A stretch of DNA of 64,000 bases from Pseudomonas japonica. GTDB lineage: Bacteria; Pseudomonadota; Gammaproteobacteria; Pseudomonadales; Pseudomonadaceae. The stretch spans positions 85,028 to 149,027 of the forward strand of contig NZ_FZOL01000019.1 in the NCBI RefSeq assembly GCF_900188455.1, given 5' to 3'. Shown one piece after another: positions 1 through 7,847 of the stretch; the stretch's first letter is position 1; the number at the start of each line of letters is the position of its first letter. Made by a program: the position numbers and the translations under genes. The notes beneath the pieces were generated by a model, which saw nothing but the letters and a program-made list of their open reading frames with translations, made no database searches and had not been told where the DNA came from.

Positions 1-336
1 CAGATCCTGATGTTCGTCATCTACCTGCTGTGCGGCCGCTTCGTGCCGACCATGCACCTGAGCCTGGCCCAGCAGGTGCGCTCCTCGGCCTGGCTGATCG
101 GTTTCTACGCGGTGACCATCCTCCTGTCCTGGCTGGGCAGCTTCGGCGGCATGGGCGTCATCAGCCATCCGTTCGACACTGTGGTCGTGGCCCTGTGTGC
201 CCTGGGCATCTACTACTGGGGCGCGGCCACCGGCGTACCGGCACACCTGGTGCGCCTGGATGCCGAAGACGCCGAAAGCGAAATCGAGCACGGCGACGTG
301 GCAGCCCCGGCGGGCGCCCGTGCCCAGTTGTCCTGA
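1..336 (+). CDS. C-terminal end of an APC-family amino acid permease (partial)
   Basis: The reading frame is open from the left edge, so only about the last 111 residues are visible. They hold two hydrophobic segments (around FVIYLLCGRF and the WLIGFYAVTILLSWL / VVVALCALGIYYWG stretch) followed by a short acidic polar tail, as at the C-terminus of APC-superfamily amino acid permeases. It lies 17 bp upstream of a hydroxyproline/ketimine catabolic run on the same strand, so I infer uptake of hydroxyproline or proline. The family call rests on hydrophobic pattern and context only, since the core of the protein is outside the window. Confidence 0.55.
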   Translation, partial: QILMFVIYLLCGRFVPTMHLSLAQQVRSSAWLIGFYAVTILLSWLGSFGGMGVISHPFDTVVVALCALGIYYWGAATGVPAHLVRLDAEDAESEIEHGDVAAPAGARAQLS

Positions 337-353
337 GACGCGGAGCCAGCACG

Positions 354-1367
354 ATGAGCGAACGTATCAACCTCAGCCTGCAGCAGGTCTTCGACCTGGC
401 GCTGCGTGCCCTGACCGCCAACGGCATGGGTGAAGACCATGCCCGGGCGATCGCCGCGGTGATCACCCAGGGCCAGCGCGACGAGTGCCATTCCCACGGC
501 CTGTATCGGGTGCTGGTGTGCGTGCGTTCGCTGCGCTCGGGCAAGGTCGATGCGCTGGCGCGGCCGACCTTGAGCCAGCCGGCGCCGTCGATCGTCAAGG
601 TCGATGCGCACCACGGCTATTCGTTGCTGGCCTTCGAGCAGGGGCTGCCGCTGCTGGTCGAGAAGGCCCGCGAACAGGGCGTCGCCGCCCTGGCGATCCG
701 CAACTGCTTTCACTTCTCGGCGCTGTGGCCGGAAGTCGAGGCCATCGCCAGCCACGGCCTGGTCGGCCTGGCGATGACCCCGAGTCATGCCTGGGTGGCG
801 CCGGAGGGGGGCAGCCGTGGCGTGTTCGGTACCAACCCGCTGGCCTTCGCCTGGCCACGGGCGGGACAGGAGCCGTTTGTCTTCGACTTCGCCACCAGCG
901 CCATCGCCCGTGGCGATATCGAACTGCATGCCCGTCAGGGCAAGGCGATTCCGCTGGGCTGGGGCGTGGATGCCGAGGGCACGCCGAGCACCGACGCCCG
1001 CGCCGTGCTCGACGGTGCCATGCAGACCTTCGGCGGTCACAAGGGCTCGGCCCTGGCCGCGATGATCGAACTGCTGGCCGGGGCGCTGATCGGCGACCTG
1101 ACCAGCGCCGATTCCCTGGCCTTCGATGCCGGCGCCGGGGCCACGCCGTGCCATGGCGAACTGCTGCTGGCCTTCGACCCGCAACGCTTCGCCGGCACCG
1201 ACCTGGTCGCCGGGCAGCAGCGCGCCGAACGGCTGTTCGCCGCGATCACCGACCAGGGCGCGCGCCTGCCCTCGCAACGGCGCTTTGCCGCTCGCCGGCG
1301 CGCCGAGGCCGAAGGCGTCTGGGTCGAGCAAGGCCTGCTCAACGATATTCACGGCCTGATGGCCTGA
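354..1367 (+). CDS. Ldh2/MDH2-family ketimine (delta1-pyrroline/piperideine-2-carboxylate) reductase, DpkA/LhpD-like
   Basis: The 337-residue protein resembles Pseudomonas DpkA, an NADPH-dependent reductase of the malate/L-lactate dehydrogenase (Ldh2) superfamily that converts delta1-pyrroline-2-carboxylate to L-proline. Visible family features are QRDECHSHG (His48 is the conserved catalytic histidine), FGTNPLAFAWPRAG, FDFATSAIARGD and FGGHKGSALA near residue 225. The ATG at 354 is chosen because the family begins shortly before this helix. The frame is open further upstream, but that extension overlaps the permease gene. In hydroxyproline clusters such an enzyme handles cyclic imine intermediates. 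The exact substrate cannot be told from sequence. Confidence 0.82.
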   Translation: MSERINLSLQQVFDLALRALTANGMGEDHARAIAAVITQGQRDECHSHGLYRVLVCVRSLRSGKVDALARPTLSQPAPSIVKVDAHHGYSLLAFEQGLPLLVEKAREQGVAALAIRNCFHFSALWPEVEAIASHGLVGLAMTPSHAWVAPEGGSRGVFGTNPLAFAWPRAGQEPFVFDFATSAIARGDIELHARQGKAIPLGWGVDAEGTPSTDARAVLDGAMQTFGGHKGSALAAMIELLAGALIGDLTSADSLAFDAGAGATPCHGELLLAFDPQRFAGTDLVAGQQRAERLFAAITDQGARLPSQRRFAARRRAEAEGVWVEQGLLNDIHGLMA

Positions 1368-1400
1368 CCCATAAAAACAATTCACGAAGGGGACAGCTTC

Positions 1401-2327
1401 ATGAAACAGATCCATGTCATCGATTCACACACCGGCGGCGAACCGACACGCCTGGTGCTCAAGGGCTTCCCGTCCCTGGCCGGGGCCAGCATGGCGGAGA
1501 AACGCGACGCCCTGCGCGAGCAGCATGACCCGTGGCGCCGCGCCTGCCTGCTGGAGCCCCGCGGCAACGACGTGCTGGTCGGTGCGCTTTACTGCGAGCC
1601 GGTTTCGGCCGATGCCACCTGTGGCGTGATCTTCTTCAACAATGCCGGCTACCTGGGCATGTGCGGCCACGGCACCATCGGCCTGGTCAACTCGCTGCAG
1701 CACCTGGGCCTGATCGCGCCGGGCGTGCACCGCATCGACACGCCGGTGGGCCAGGTCAGCGCCACCCTGCACGACGACGGCACGGTGACCGTGGGCAACG
1801 TGCCCTCTTACCGCTACCGCCAGCAGGTCGCGGTGGAGGTGCCGGGGTATGGGCGCTTCCTCGGCGATATCGCCTGGGGCGGCAACTGGTTCTTCCTGGT
1901 TTCCGAGCATGGCCAGGACCTGCGCCTGGACAACGTCGAGCGGCTCACCGAGCTGACCTGGAAGATGCTCCGCGCCCTGGAAGAGCAGGGCATCACCGGC
2001 GAGGGCGGGGCACTGATCGACCATGTCGAGCTGTTCGCCGACGACGCCGAAGCCGACAGCCGCAACTTCGTCATGTGCCCGGGCAAGGCCTACGACCGCT
2101 CGCCCTGCGGCACCGGGACCAGCGCCAAGCTGGCCTGCCTGGCCGCCGACGGCAAGCTCGCCGCCGGGGACACCTGGGTCCAGGCCAGCATCACCGGAAG
2201 CCGTTTCGACGGCCGCTTCGAATGGGAGGGCGAGCGGATTCGCCCGTTCATTACCGGCAAGGCCTACATGACCGCCGACAGCACTTTGCTGATCGATGAA
2301 ACCGACCCGTTTGCCTGGGGCATCTGA
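1401..2327 (+). CDS. lhpA: 4-hydroxyproline 2-epimerase (proline racemase family)
   Basis: This 308-residue cytosolic enzyme interconverts trans-4-hydroxy-L-proline and cis-4-hydroxy-D-proline, the first step of bacterial hydroxyproline breakdown. Both catalytic cysteines of the proline racemase family are visible: Cys88 in MCGHGTIG and Cys236 in SPCGTGTSA. The family's DSHTGGEPTR motif is at residues 8-17. An AAGGGGACAG-type ribosome site precedes the ATG. The downstream deaminase, semialdehyde dehydrogenase and D-amino acid oxidoreductase make hydroxyproline a far better substrate guess than proline. Confidence 0.9.
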   Translation: MKQIHVIDSHTGGEPTRLVLKGFPSLAGASMAEKRDALREQHDPWRRACLLEPRGNDVLVGALYCEPVSADATCGVIFFNNAGYLGMCGHGTIGLVNSLQHLGLIAPGVHRIDTPVGQVSATLHDDGTVTVGNVPSYRYRQQVAVEVPGYGRFLGDIAWGGNWFFLVSEHGQDLRLDNVERLTELTWKMLRALEEQGITGEGGALIDHVELFADDAEADSRNFVMCPGKAYDRSPCGTGTSAKLACLAADGKLAAGDTWVQASITGSRFDGRFEWEGERIRPFITGKAYMTADSTLLIDETDPFAWGI

Positions 2328-2360
2328 GTCGCCCCCATCGCTGCGGTTCGGCGCCCCGAC

Positions 2361-2432
2361 AAGCCAGCTCCCACAGCGATCGCATGCACCGCAGCGCCTG
2401 TGGGAGCTGGCGTTGCCAGCGATGAGGCCCGC
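2361..2432. repeat. REP-like palindrome between epimerase and deaminase genes
   Basis: A 14-bp perfect inverted repeat (GCCAGCTCCCACAG at 2363-2376 and its complement at 2398-2411) is followed by GTTGCCAGCGATGAGGCC. This matches the pseudomonad REP-like family seen elsewhere in the window but has CTGTGGGAGC where most others have TGTAGGAGC. It lies inside the co-oriented hydroxyproline run, so transcripts through it would carry a stem-loop. Confidence 0.7.
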
Positions 2433-2470
2433 AAGCCCACCCCCTAATTGAAACCAGAAGGAACACCCGC

Positions 2471-3418
2471 ATGACCACCAACATCTTCACCGGCACCATC
2501 CCCGCCCTGATGACCCCCTGCACCGCCGAGCGCAAGCCGGACTTCGACGCCCTGGTGCGCAAGGGCAAGGAACTGATCGAGATCGGCATGAGCGCCGTGG
2601 TCTACTGCGGCTCCATGGGCGACTGGCCGCTGCTGACTGAAGCCGAGCGCCAGGAAGGCGTGGCGCGCCTGGTCGCCGCCGGCGTGCCGACCATCGTCGG
2701 CACCGGCGCGGTCAACAGCCGCGAGGCCGTGTCCCATGCCGCCCATGCCGCCAAGGTCGGTGCCCACGGCCTGATGGTGATCCCTCGCGTGCTGTCCCGC
2801 GGTGCCTCGCCAGCGGCGCAGGAAGCCCACTTCGCGGCCATCCTCGAAGCCGCGCCGAACCTGCCGGCGGTGATCTACAACAGTCCGTACTACGGCTTCG
2901 CCACCCGCGCCGAGCTGTTCTTCAAGCTGCGCCGCAAGTACTCGAACCTGATCGGCTTCAAGGAGTTCGGCGGCGCCGCCGACATGCGCTACGCCGCCGA
3001 ACACATCACCTCGCAGGACGATGAGGTGATCCTCATGGCCGGCGTCGATACCCAGGTGGTGCACGGTTTCGTCAACTGCGGCGCCACCGGGGCCATCACC
3101 GGTATCGGCAACGCCCTGCCGCGCGAAGTCCTGCTGCTGGTCGAGCTGAGCAAGCGCGCCGCCAAGGGTGACGCCGACGCGCGCAGCCGCGCGCTGGAGC
3201 TGTCCGAGGCGCTGAACGTGCTGTCGTCCTTCGACGAAGGCTGCGACCTGGTGCTGTATTACAAGTACCTGATGGTCATCAACGGCGACCTGGAATACAC
3301 CCTGCACTTCAACGCCAGCGATGTGCTCAGCGATGCCCAGCGCAACTACGCGCAAACCCAGTACGCGCTGTTCCGTGCCTGGTACGCCAACTGGTCGACC
3401 CGGCACAACCTGGTCTGA
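2471..3418 (+). CDS. lhpC: 1-pyrroline-4-hydroxy-2-carboxylate deaminase (DapA-fold)
   Basis: The 315-residue protein belongs to the dihydrodipicolinate synthase/N-acetylneuraminate lyase family. The Schiff-base lysine is at about residue 164 in IGFKEFGG and the conserved tyrosine at about 136 in VIYNSPYYG; the GSMGDWPLLTEAER segment replaces the usual GTTGE loop. In hydroxyproline clusters this subfamily deaminates and dehydrates 1-pyrroline-4-hydroxy-2-carboxylate to 2,5-dioxopentanoate, the substrate of the next gene's product. The AAGGAACACCCGC ribosome site and the family N-terminus support the ATG. A true DapA is unlikely because of the loop change and the neighbourhood. Confidence 0.88.
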   Translation: MTTNIFTGTIPALMTPCTAERKPDFDALVRKGKELIEIGMSAVVYCGSMGDWPLLTEAERQEGVARLVAAGVPTIVGTGAVNSREAVSHAAHAAKVGAHGLMVIPRVLSRGASPAAQEAHFAAILEAAPNLPAVIYNSPYYGFATRAELFFKLRRKYSNLIGFKEFGGAADMRYAAEHITSQDDEVILMAGVDTQVVHGFVNCGATGAITGIGNALPREVLLLVELSKRAAKGDADARSRALELSEALNVLSSFDEGCDLVLYYKYLMVINGDLEYTLHFNASDVLSDAQRNYAQTQYALFRAWYANWSTRHNLV

Positions 3419-3510
3419 CCCCTCGCGGCGCGTTGCGCGTCGCTTCTTTTCTCGCCGAGCGCGCGGCGTGTCGTCGCGCACTCGGCCACGCATTCTTTTC
3501 AGGAGGCGCC

Positions 3511-5088
3511 ATGACCCTGACAGGCACCATGCTGATCGGCCAGCAAGCCGTTGCCGGCAGCCGCGAAGCCATCCGGGCGATCGATCCGGCCACCAACCTG
3601 ACCCTCGAGCCGGCCTGGCTGGGCGGTACCCTCGCTCATGTGGAGCAGGCCTGCGCCCTGGCCTGGGCGGCCTTCGACCGTTACCGGGAAACCTCGCTCG
3701 ACGCCCGTGCGGCGTTTCTCGAAGCCATCGCCGCGCAGATCGAAGCCCTCGGTGACGAACTGATCGACCGCGCGGTATCCGAAAGCGGCCTGCCGCGGGC
3801 GCGCATCCAGGGCGAGCGCGGCCGTACCTGCGGCCAGTTGCGCACCTTCGCCCGTACCGTGCGCGCCGGCGAATGGCTCGATGTGCGCGTCGACAATGCG
3901 CTGCCCGAGCGCCAGCCGCTACCCCGCGCCGACCTGCGCCAGCGCCAGGTCGCGCTGGGCCCGGTGGCGGTGTTCGGCGCCAGCAACTTCCCCTTGGCGT
4001 TCTCCGTGGCCGGTGGCGATACCGCCTCGGCCCTGGCCGCTGGCTGCCCGGTGGTGGTCAAGGCCCACGGTGCGCACCCCGGCACCAGCGAACTGGTCGG
4101 CCAGGCCGTCGCCCGTGCGGTGAAACAGTGCGAGCTGCCGGAGGGGGTGTTCTCGCTGCTCTACGGTTCCGGTCGTGAGGTGGGCATCGCCCTGGTCTGC
4201 GACGAGCGGATCAAGGCAGTGGGTTTCACCGGTTCGCGCAGCGGTGGCATCGCCCTGTGCCAGGCGGCCCAGGCGCGTCCCGAACCGATTCCGGTGTACG
4301 CCGAAATGAGCTCGATCAACCCGGTGCTGCTCTTCCCCGCGGCCTTGCAGGCCCGTGGCGAGGCGCTGGCGCAGGGCTTCGTCGCCTCGTTGAACCAGGG
4401 CGCGGGCCAGTTCTGCACCAACCCCGGCCTGGTCATCGCCCGCCAGGGACCGGACCTCGACCGCTTCATCGCCAGCGCCGCCCAGCACATCTGGCAGAGC
4501 CCGGCCCAGACCATGCTCACCCCGGGCATCTACAGCGCCTACCGCAACGGGGTCGAAGACCTCAGCGCCAACCCCAATGCCGATACCGCGGCGGCGGGCC
4601 TGGTCGGCGATGGTCCGAACCAGTGCCAGACTCATCTGTTCGTCACCTCGGCGCGCAACTTCCTCGACGACCCGCGCCTGCGCGGCGAGGTCTTCGGCTC
4701 CGCCTCGCTGGTGGTGACCTGCGCCGACGAGGCGGAGATCCGCGACGTCGCCGAGCATCTGGAAGGGCAACTGACTGCTACGCTGCACCTGGATGACGCC
4801 GACCTGGATGCCGCCCGCGCGCTGTTGCCGGTCCTCGAGCGCAAGGCCGGGCGCCTGCTGGTCAACGCCTGGCCGACCGGTGTGGAAGTCTGCGACGCGA
4901 TGGTTCACGGCGGACCGTTCCCGGCCACCGCCGATGCCCGCAGCACCTCGGTGGGCACCGCCGCGATCCAGCGATTCCTGCGTCCGGTGTGCTACCAGGA
5001 CTTTCCCGACAGCCTGCTGCCGGCCGCCCTGCAGCATGGCAATCCCTTGCACCTGCGGCGTCTGCTCGACGGCCAGAGAGAAGCGTGA
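3511..5088 (+). CDS. 2,5-dioxopentanoate (alpha-ketoglutarate semialdehyde) dehydrogenase
   Basis: This is a 525-residue NAD(P)+-dependent aldehyde dehydrogenase that oxidises 2-oxoglutarate semialdehyde to 2-oxoglutarate, the last step of hydroxyproline catabolism. Catalytic Cys302 is in GQFCTNPG and the general base Glu265 in YAEMSSINP. The length of about 525 residues is typical of the KGSADH subfamily. The frame is open back to 3433, but the ATG at 3511 has a strong AGGAGGCGCC site directly before it and matches the subfamily N-terminus. It ends 3 bp before the next gene, which suggests co-translation. Confidence 0.9.
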   Translation: MTLTGTMLIGQQAVAGSREAIRAIDPATNLTLEPAWLGGTLAHVEQACALAWAAFDRYRETSLDARAAFLEAIAAQIEALGDELIDRAVSESGLPRARIQGERGRTCGQLRTFARTVRAGEWLDVRVDNALPERQPLPRADLRQRQVALGPVAVFGASNFPLAFSVAGGDTASALAAGCPVVVKAHGAHPGTSELVGQAVARAVKQCELPEGVFSLLYGSGREVGIALVCDERIKAVGFTGSRSGGIALCQAAQARPEPIPVYAEMSSINPVLLFPAALQARGEALAQGFVASLNQGAGQFCTNPGLVIARQGPDLDRFIASAAQHIWQSPAQTMLTPGIYSAYRNGVEDLSANPNADTAAAGLVGDGPNQCQTHLFVTSARNFLDDPRLRGEVFGSASLVVTCADEAEIRDVAEHLEGQLTATLHLDDADLDAARALLPVLERKAGRLLVNAWPTGVEVCDAMVHGGPFPATADARSTSVGTAAIQRFLRPVCYQDFPDSLLPAALQHGNPLHLRRLLDGQREA

Positions 5089-5091
5089 AGC

Positions 5092-6354
5092 ATGGGCACG
5101 ACGTTCACTTCCAATGATCTGGATATTGCCGTGGTCGGCGCCGGCATCGTCGGTGTCGCCTGCGCGCTGCAACTGGCGCGGCAGGGCAAGCGGGTGGTGC
5201 TGCTGGATCGGCAGGCGCCGGGGATGGGCGCGTCGTTCGGCAACGCCGGGCACCTGGCCACCGAACAGGTATTTCCCATTGCCGACCTGTCGATTCTCAA
5301 GCGTCTGCCGGCCATGCTCATGGACCCCATGGGGCCACTGCGCCTGGACTGGAAGTACCTGCCCAGGGCCCTGCCGTGGTTCGTCCGGCTGCTGCTGAAC
5401 CTGCGCTCGACGCCGTTTCGCCGCAGCGTGGCCGGCCTGCGCGCGCTGAACGAAACCAGCCTGGCGGCGTGGCAACGGCTGCTGGGCTCCATCGGCCAGG
5501 ACGAATTGCTGCGCGAGGACGGCTCGCTGCTGGTGTTCGAAAAGCCGGAATCGCGGCCGCTCATCGACGCCCTGCAGGCGCGCATGCGCCAGCAGAACGT
5601 GGCAGTGGAGCACTGGCCGGCGGAGGCGGTGAAGGCGGCTGCGCCGCAACTCAGCGAGCACCTGCTGGGCGGGCTGTTCTTCCCCGCCACCGGGCACTTT
5701 CTCGATCCGCACCAGGCGGTACAGGCGCTGTACGAAGCCGCGCGGGCGATCGGCGTGCGCTTCATCCGGCGTGACGTGCGCGGTGGCCGGGTGACGGCCG
5801 ATGGTGTTGCGCTGCATACCGATCAGGGCGAGCTGAGCGCGAAACAGGTGCTGATCGCCTGTGGCGCGCATTCGGCTGAGTTGACCCAAGCCCTGACCGG
5901 CAAGCGCATACCGCTGGACACCGAACGCGGCTATCACCTGATGCTGCCCAGGGAACATGGACGGCTGCCGTTCGCGGTCACCTCGCTGGAACGCAAGTTC
6001 ATCATGACGCCGATGGCGGGTGGTTTGCGCCTGGCCGGCACAGTCGAGTTCGCGGGTTTGCGCAGCCCGCCGAACATGGGCCGGGCGTGGCAGCTGCAGC
6101 ACCTGAGCCAGGGCCTGTTCAAGCGTGAACTGGATGTCGGCGATGCCACGCCATGGATGGGCTTCAGGCCGTCGTTGCCGGATTCGCTACCGGTGATCGA
6201 CCGGGTAGGCGACGGCAAAGTGCTGCTGGCCTTCGGGCATCAGCACCTGGGACTGACCCAGGCGGCAGTGACGGCAGAGATGGTGGCAGGACTGGTCGGT
6301 GCCGAAGTGGCTGGGCTGCCGGGGTACGAGCGGTATCGGTTGGGACGGTTCTGA
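5092..6354 (+). CDS. FAD-dependent D-hydroxyproline dehydrogenase (DadA-like)
   Basis: This 420-residue protein is a DAO/DadA-type flavoprotein. The FAD-binding motif VVGAGIVG is at residues 14-21, the acidic end of the second strand (LLDRQAPGMGAS) follows, and the C-terminal FAD/substrate segment is MGFRPSLPDSLPVID with GHQHLGLTQA. It would oxidise cis-4-hydroxy-D-proline to 1-pyrroline-4-hydroxy-2-carboxylate, passing electrons to the respiratory chain, as known for single-subunit enzymes in Pseudomonas. It closes the cluster; the next gene is convergent. A generic D-amino acid dehydrogenase activity cannot be excluded. Confidence 0.85.
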   Translation: MGTTFTSNDLDIAVVGAGIVGVACALQLARQGKRVVLLDRQAPGMGASFGNAGHLATEQVFPIADLSILKRLPAMLMDPMGPLRLDWKYLPRALPWFVRLLLNLRSTPFRRSVAGLRALNETSLAAWQRLLGSIGQDELLREDGSLLVFEKPESRPLIDALQARMRQQNVAVEHWPAEAVKAAAPQLSEHLLGGLFFPATGHFLDPHQAVQALYEAARAIGVRFIRRDVRGGRVTADGVALHTDQGELSAKQVLIACGAHSAELTQALTGKRIPLDTERGYHLMLPREHGRLPFAVTSLERKFIMTPMAGGLRLAGTVEFAGLRSPPNMGRAWQLQHLSQGLFKRELDVGDATPWMGFRPSLPDSLPVIDRVGDGKVLLAFGHQHLGLTQAAVTAEMVAGLVGAEVAGLPGYERYRLGRF

Positions 6355-6396
6355 CACACCGGAAACACCTCCCACACCGACCTTGCTGCACCTGCG

Positions 6397-7038
6397 TCAG
6401 TGCTCCGAGTCCATCAGCACCTCCTCCCCCAGTGCCCCGTTCACCGGCAGCGGCTGATTGGTCGAGTTGCTCGCCCGCATCACCCGGATCGGCCGCGCGC
6501 CGGCATCGCGGGCCGAGGTGATGTCGTTGTCGGAATCCCCGTAGTACACCCGCAAACCCCGGTCACGGATAAACCGGGTCTTGTCCGGCCCCGAGCTGAA
6601 CACCACCGGCTGCATGTCCTCGATGGCGAAGGTCTGCCGCAGGATCCCGGTCAGTTGCTCACCCTCGGTCCGCGGTCGCGCGGTGATGAAATACAGGGTG
6701 TCCCCGCGTCGCTGATGCGCGGCGATCAAGGCCCGCGCCACATCCTTGGGAATCGAGTAGCGGTCGCAGCCGCCATTAGCTCGCGCCCAGAACGCCATGT
6801 TCTGCAGGTACTGGTTGCTGCCCGGCGAATACGTCTGCTGCCCTTCGTAGAAACACGGGCTGGAGTACAGCACGGTGTCATCGACATCGAAGCCGACCGC
6901 CATCGGCGCCGTGTTGCCCAGGCTGGCGAACAACTGCTCGAGGGTGATCCAGCGTACCTCGCGCTGCTCCGCCGGCGCGGAACAGCCCAGCAGCGAAACG
7001 GCCAGCACGACGGCCAGGGTGGTGGGGAAAATTCGCAC
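6397..7038 (-). CDS. aphA: Class B acid phosphatase, predicted lipoprotein
   Basis: The protein resembles E. coli AphA, a periplasmic HAD-superfamily phosphatase that removes phosphate from nucleotides. The nucleophile motif FDVDDTVLYSSP has Asp51 and Asp53. FITARPRTEG, YYGDSDNDITSARDAGARPI and RASNSTNQPLP are near-exact family motifs. I choose a GTG start at 7038 because GAGG lies six bases upstream and it yields a clean signal peptide ending in the lipobox LLGC (Cys19); an ATG further upstream at 7089 would add 17 residues before it. Classical AphA is soluble, so the lipobox is unusual. It is divergent from the TonB/nucleoside run, with operator-like palindromes between. Confidence 0.88.
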   Translation of the reverse strand: MRIFPTTLAVVLAVSLLGCSAPAEQREVRWITLEQLFASLGNTAPMAVGFDVDDTVLYSSPCFYEGQQTYSPGSNQYLQNMAFWARANGGCDRYSIPKDVARALIAAHQRRGDTLYFITARPRTEGEQLTGILRQTFAIEDMQPVVFSSGPDKTRFIRDRGLRVYYGDSDNDITSARDAGARPIRVMRASNSTNQPLPVNGALGEEVLMDSEH

Positions 7039-7070
7039 GAAAACCTCATGGGTCGAAGAAAGCACAAGTC

Positions 7071-7086
7071 CTGACAGCACTGTCAG
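7071..7086. promoter_or_regulatory. 16-bp palindromic operator, site 1 (CTGACAGCACTGTCAG)
   Basis: This is a perfect palindrome with 7-bp arms and a 2-bp centre. The layout matches the RutR operator (TTGACCA-N2-TGGTCAA), with TGAC and GTCA at equivalent positions. It lies 33-48 bp upstream of the aphA GTG, downstream of the predicted aphA -10, as expected for repression. Its centre is exactly 40 bp from that of site 2, so both face the same side of the helix. The regulator is inferred, not shown. Confidence 0.6.
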
Positions 7087-7103
7087 CATTCACGGAGCGA
7101 ACC

Positions 7104-7109
7104 TTAATA
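7104..7109 (-). promoter_or_regulatory. Candidate -10 element of aphA (TATTAA)
   Basis: Read on the minus strand, TATTAA is preceded by a 17-bp spacer that contains the whole of palindrome site 2. The -35 position (ATATAA) is poor. Initiation near 7097 would give an approximately 59-nt leader ending in the GAGG ribosome site. The placement of an operator within the spacer is the main argument for this promoter. Confidence 0.4.
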
Positions 7110-7110
7110 C

Positions 7111-7126
7111 CTGACAGCAGTGTCAG
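7111..7126. promoter_or_regulatory. 16-bp palindromic operator, site 2 (CTGACAGCAGTGTCAG)
   Basis: This is a second copy of the site 1 palindrome with one mismatch in the right arm (6-bp arms CTGACA/TGTCAG around GCAG). It occupies the presumed -35/-10 spacer of the aphA promoter. Two near-identical 16-mers 40 bp apart are very unlikely by chance in this GC-rich background and point to cooperative binding by a dimeric regulator. Confidence 0.6.
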
Positions 7127-7436
7127 TTATATTTCAAACCTCGTCCCGCCTGCTCGAACCGCGACCAAATGCTGGAAACTCGTTCTCAAATGCTGATTTT
7201 GCGAGCAACTTCCCGGTTTAAACTCGCCAATAGCCCCATTTCATCCGCTAAATCCGCTCGTCCGGAGCGCTCACGACCTGGCATTTCGCCACTTAATCAA
7301 ATTGTAACTTCTTGCCCATAGGGTGTTCCTGACACAAGTGACAGCTTTCGAATTTGCGTGACGGGGCTCTCACATTCACATCCGAGTCGTCCTGCCAGCG
7401 AGGCTCGACCGACGAAGAAGCTGGAGAGCCAAAGCC
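7127..7436. other. Intergenic region upstream of exbD
   Basis: This non-coding, relatively AT-rich stretch separates the aphA control region from exbD. I see a degenerate version of the operator at 7329-7344 (CTGACAC-AA-GTGACAG, one arm mismatched), about 93 bp before the exbD start. A promoter for the long plus-strand run should lie here, but no convincing -35/-10 pair is visible. I see no gene in it. Confidence 0.45.
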
Positions 7437-7844
7437 ATGCGCAGTTGGGAAGAACCGAAAAAGAAACGCCTGCACATCGAGATCATTCCGATGATCGACG
7501 TGATGATGTTCCTGCTGGTGTTTTTCGTGCTGATCAGCCTGAACGTGATTCCGGCCCTGGGCATCAAGACCCAGTTGCCCGGCGCCGCCCATGCCCAGCA
7601 GTTGAAGCCGCAGAACAAGGCAGTCATCACCCTCGGCGTGAACGACCGCCTGCAACTGGACGGCCAGGACCTGCGCGAAGACGCACTGGTCCGCCAATTG
7701 AAGTCGCTGGAGAACAGCAGCGAGAAGCTGGTGATCATCCTCAACAGCGATCAGGTCGTCGAAGTGGGTCGGCTCGTGGCAGTGATGGACCTGCTCAAGA
7801 GCAACGGCTTTTCTTCCGTCTCCATCGCCACGCGAAAGCTGTAA
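7437..7844 (+). CDS. exbD: ExbD-family proton-channel subunit
   Basis: This 135-residue inner-membrane protein has one N-terminal transmembrane helix carrying the essential aspartate (Asp21 in PMIDVMMFLLVFFVLISL) and a periplasmic ExbD/TolR domain. With ExbB it forms the proton-driven motor that energises TonB. The GGAGAGCC site precedes its ATG. It is followed 3 bp later by tonB and shares the run with a TonB-dependent receptor and exbB, so it is a dedicated rather than the general housekeeping copy. TolR is a less likely label, given the receptor context. Confidence 0.9.
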   Translation: MRSWEEPKKKRLHIEIIPMIDVMMFLLVFFVLISLNVIPALGIKTQLPGAAHAQQLKPQNKAVITLGVNDRLQLDGQDLREDALVRQLKSLENSSEKLVIILNSDQVVEVGRLVAVMDLLKSNGFSSVSIATRKL

Positions 7845-7847
7845 GTC

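Noticed and set aside
3433..3510. Upstream extension of the semialdehyde dehydrogenase
   Set aside because: The ATG at 3511 has an adjacent AGGAGG and matches the family; the extension is Arg/Ala-rich with no similarity.
7329..7344. Possible PhoB box upstream of exbD (CTGTCAC on the minus strand)
   Set aside because: The second 7-mer repeat expected 11 bp away is absent. The sequence fits better as a degenerate copy of the CTGACA-N4-TGTCAG palindrome.
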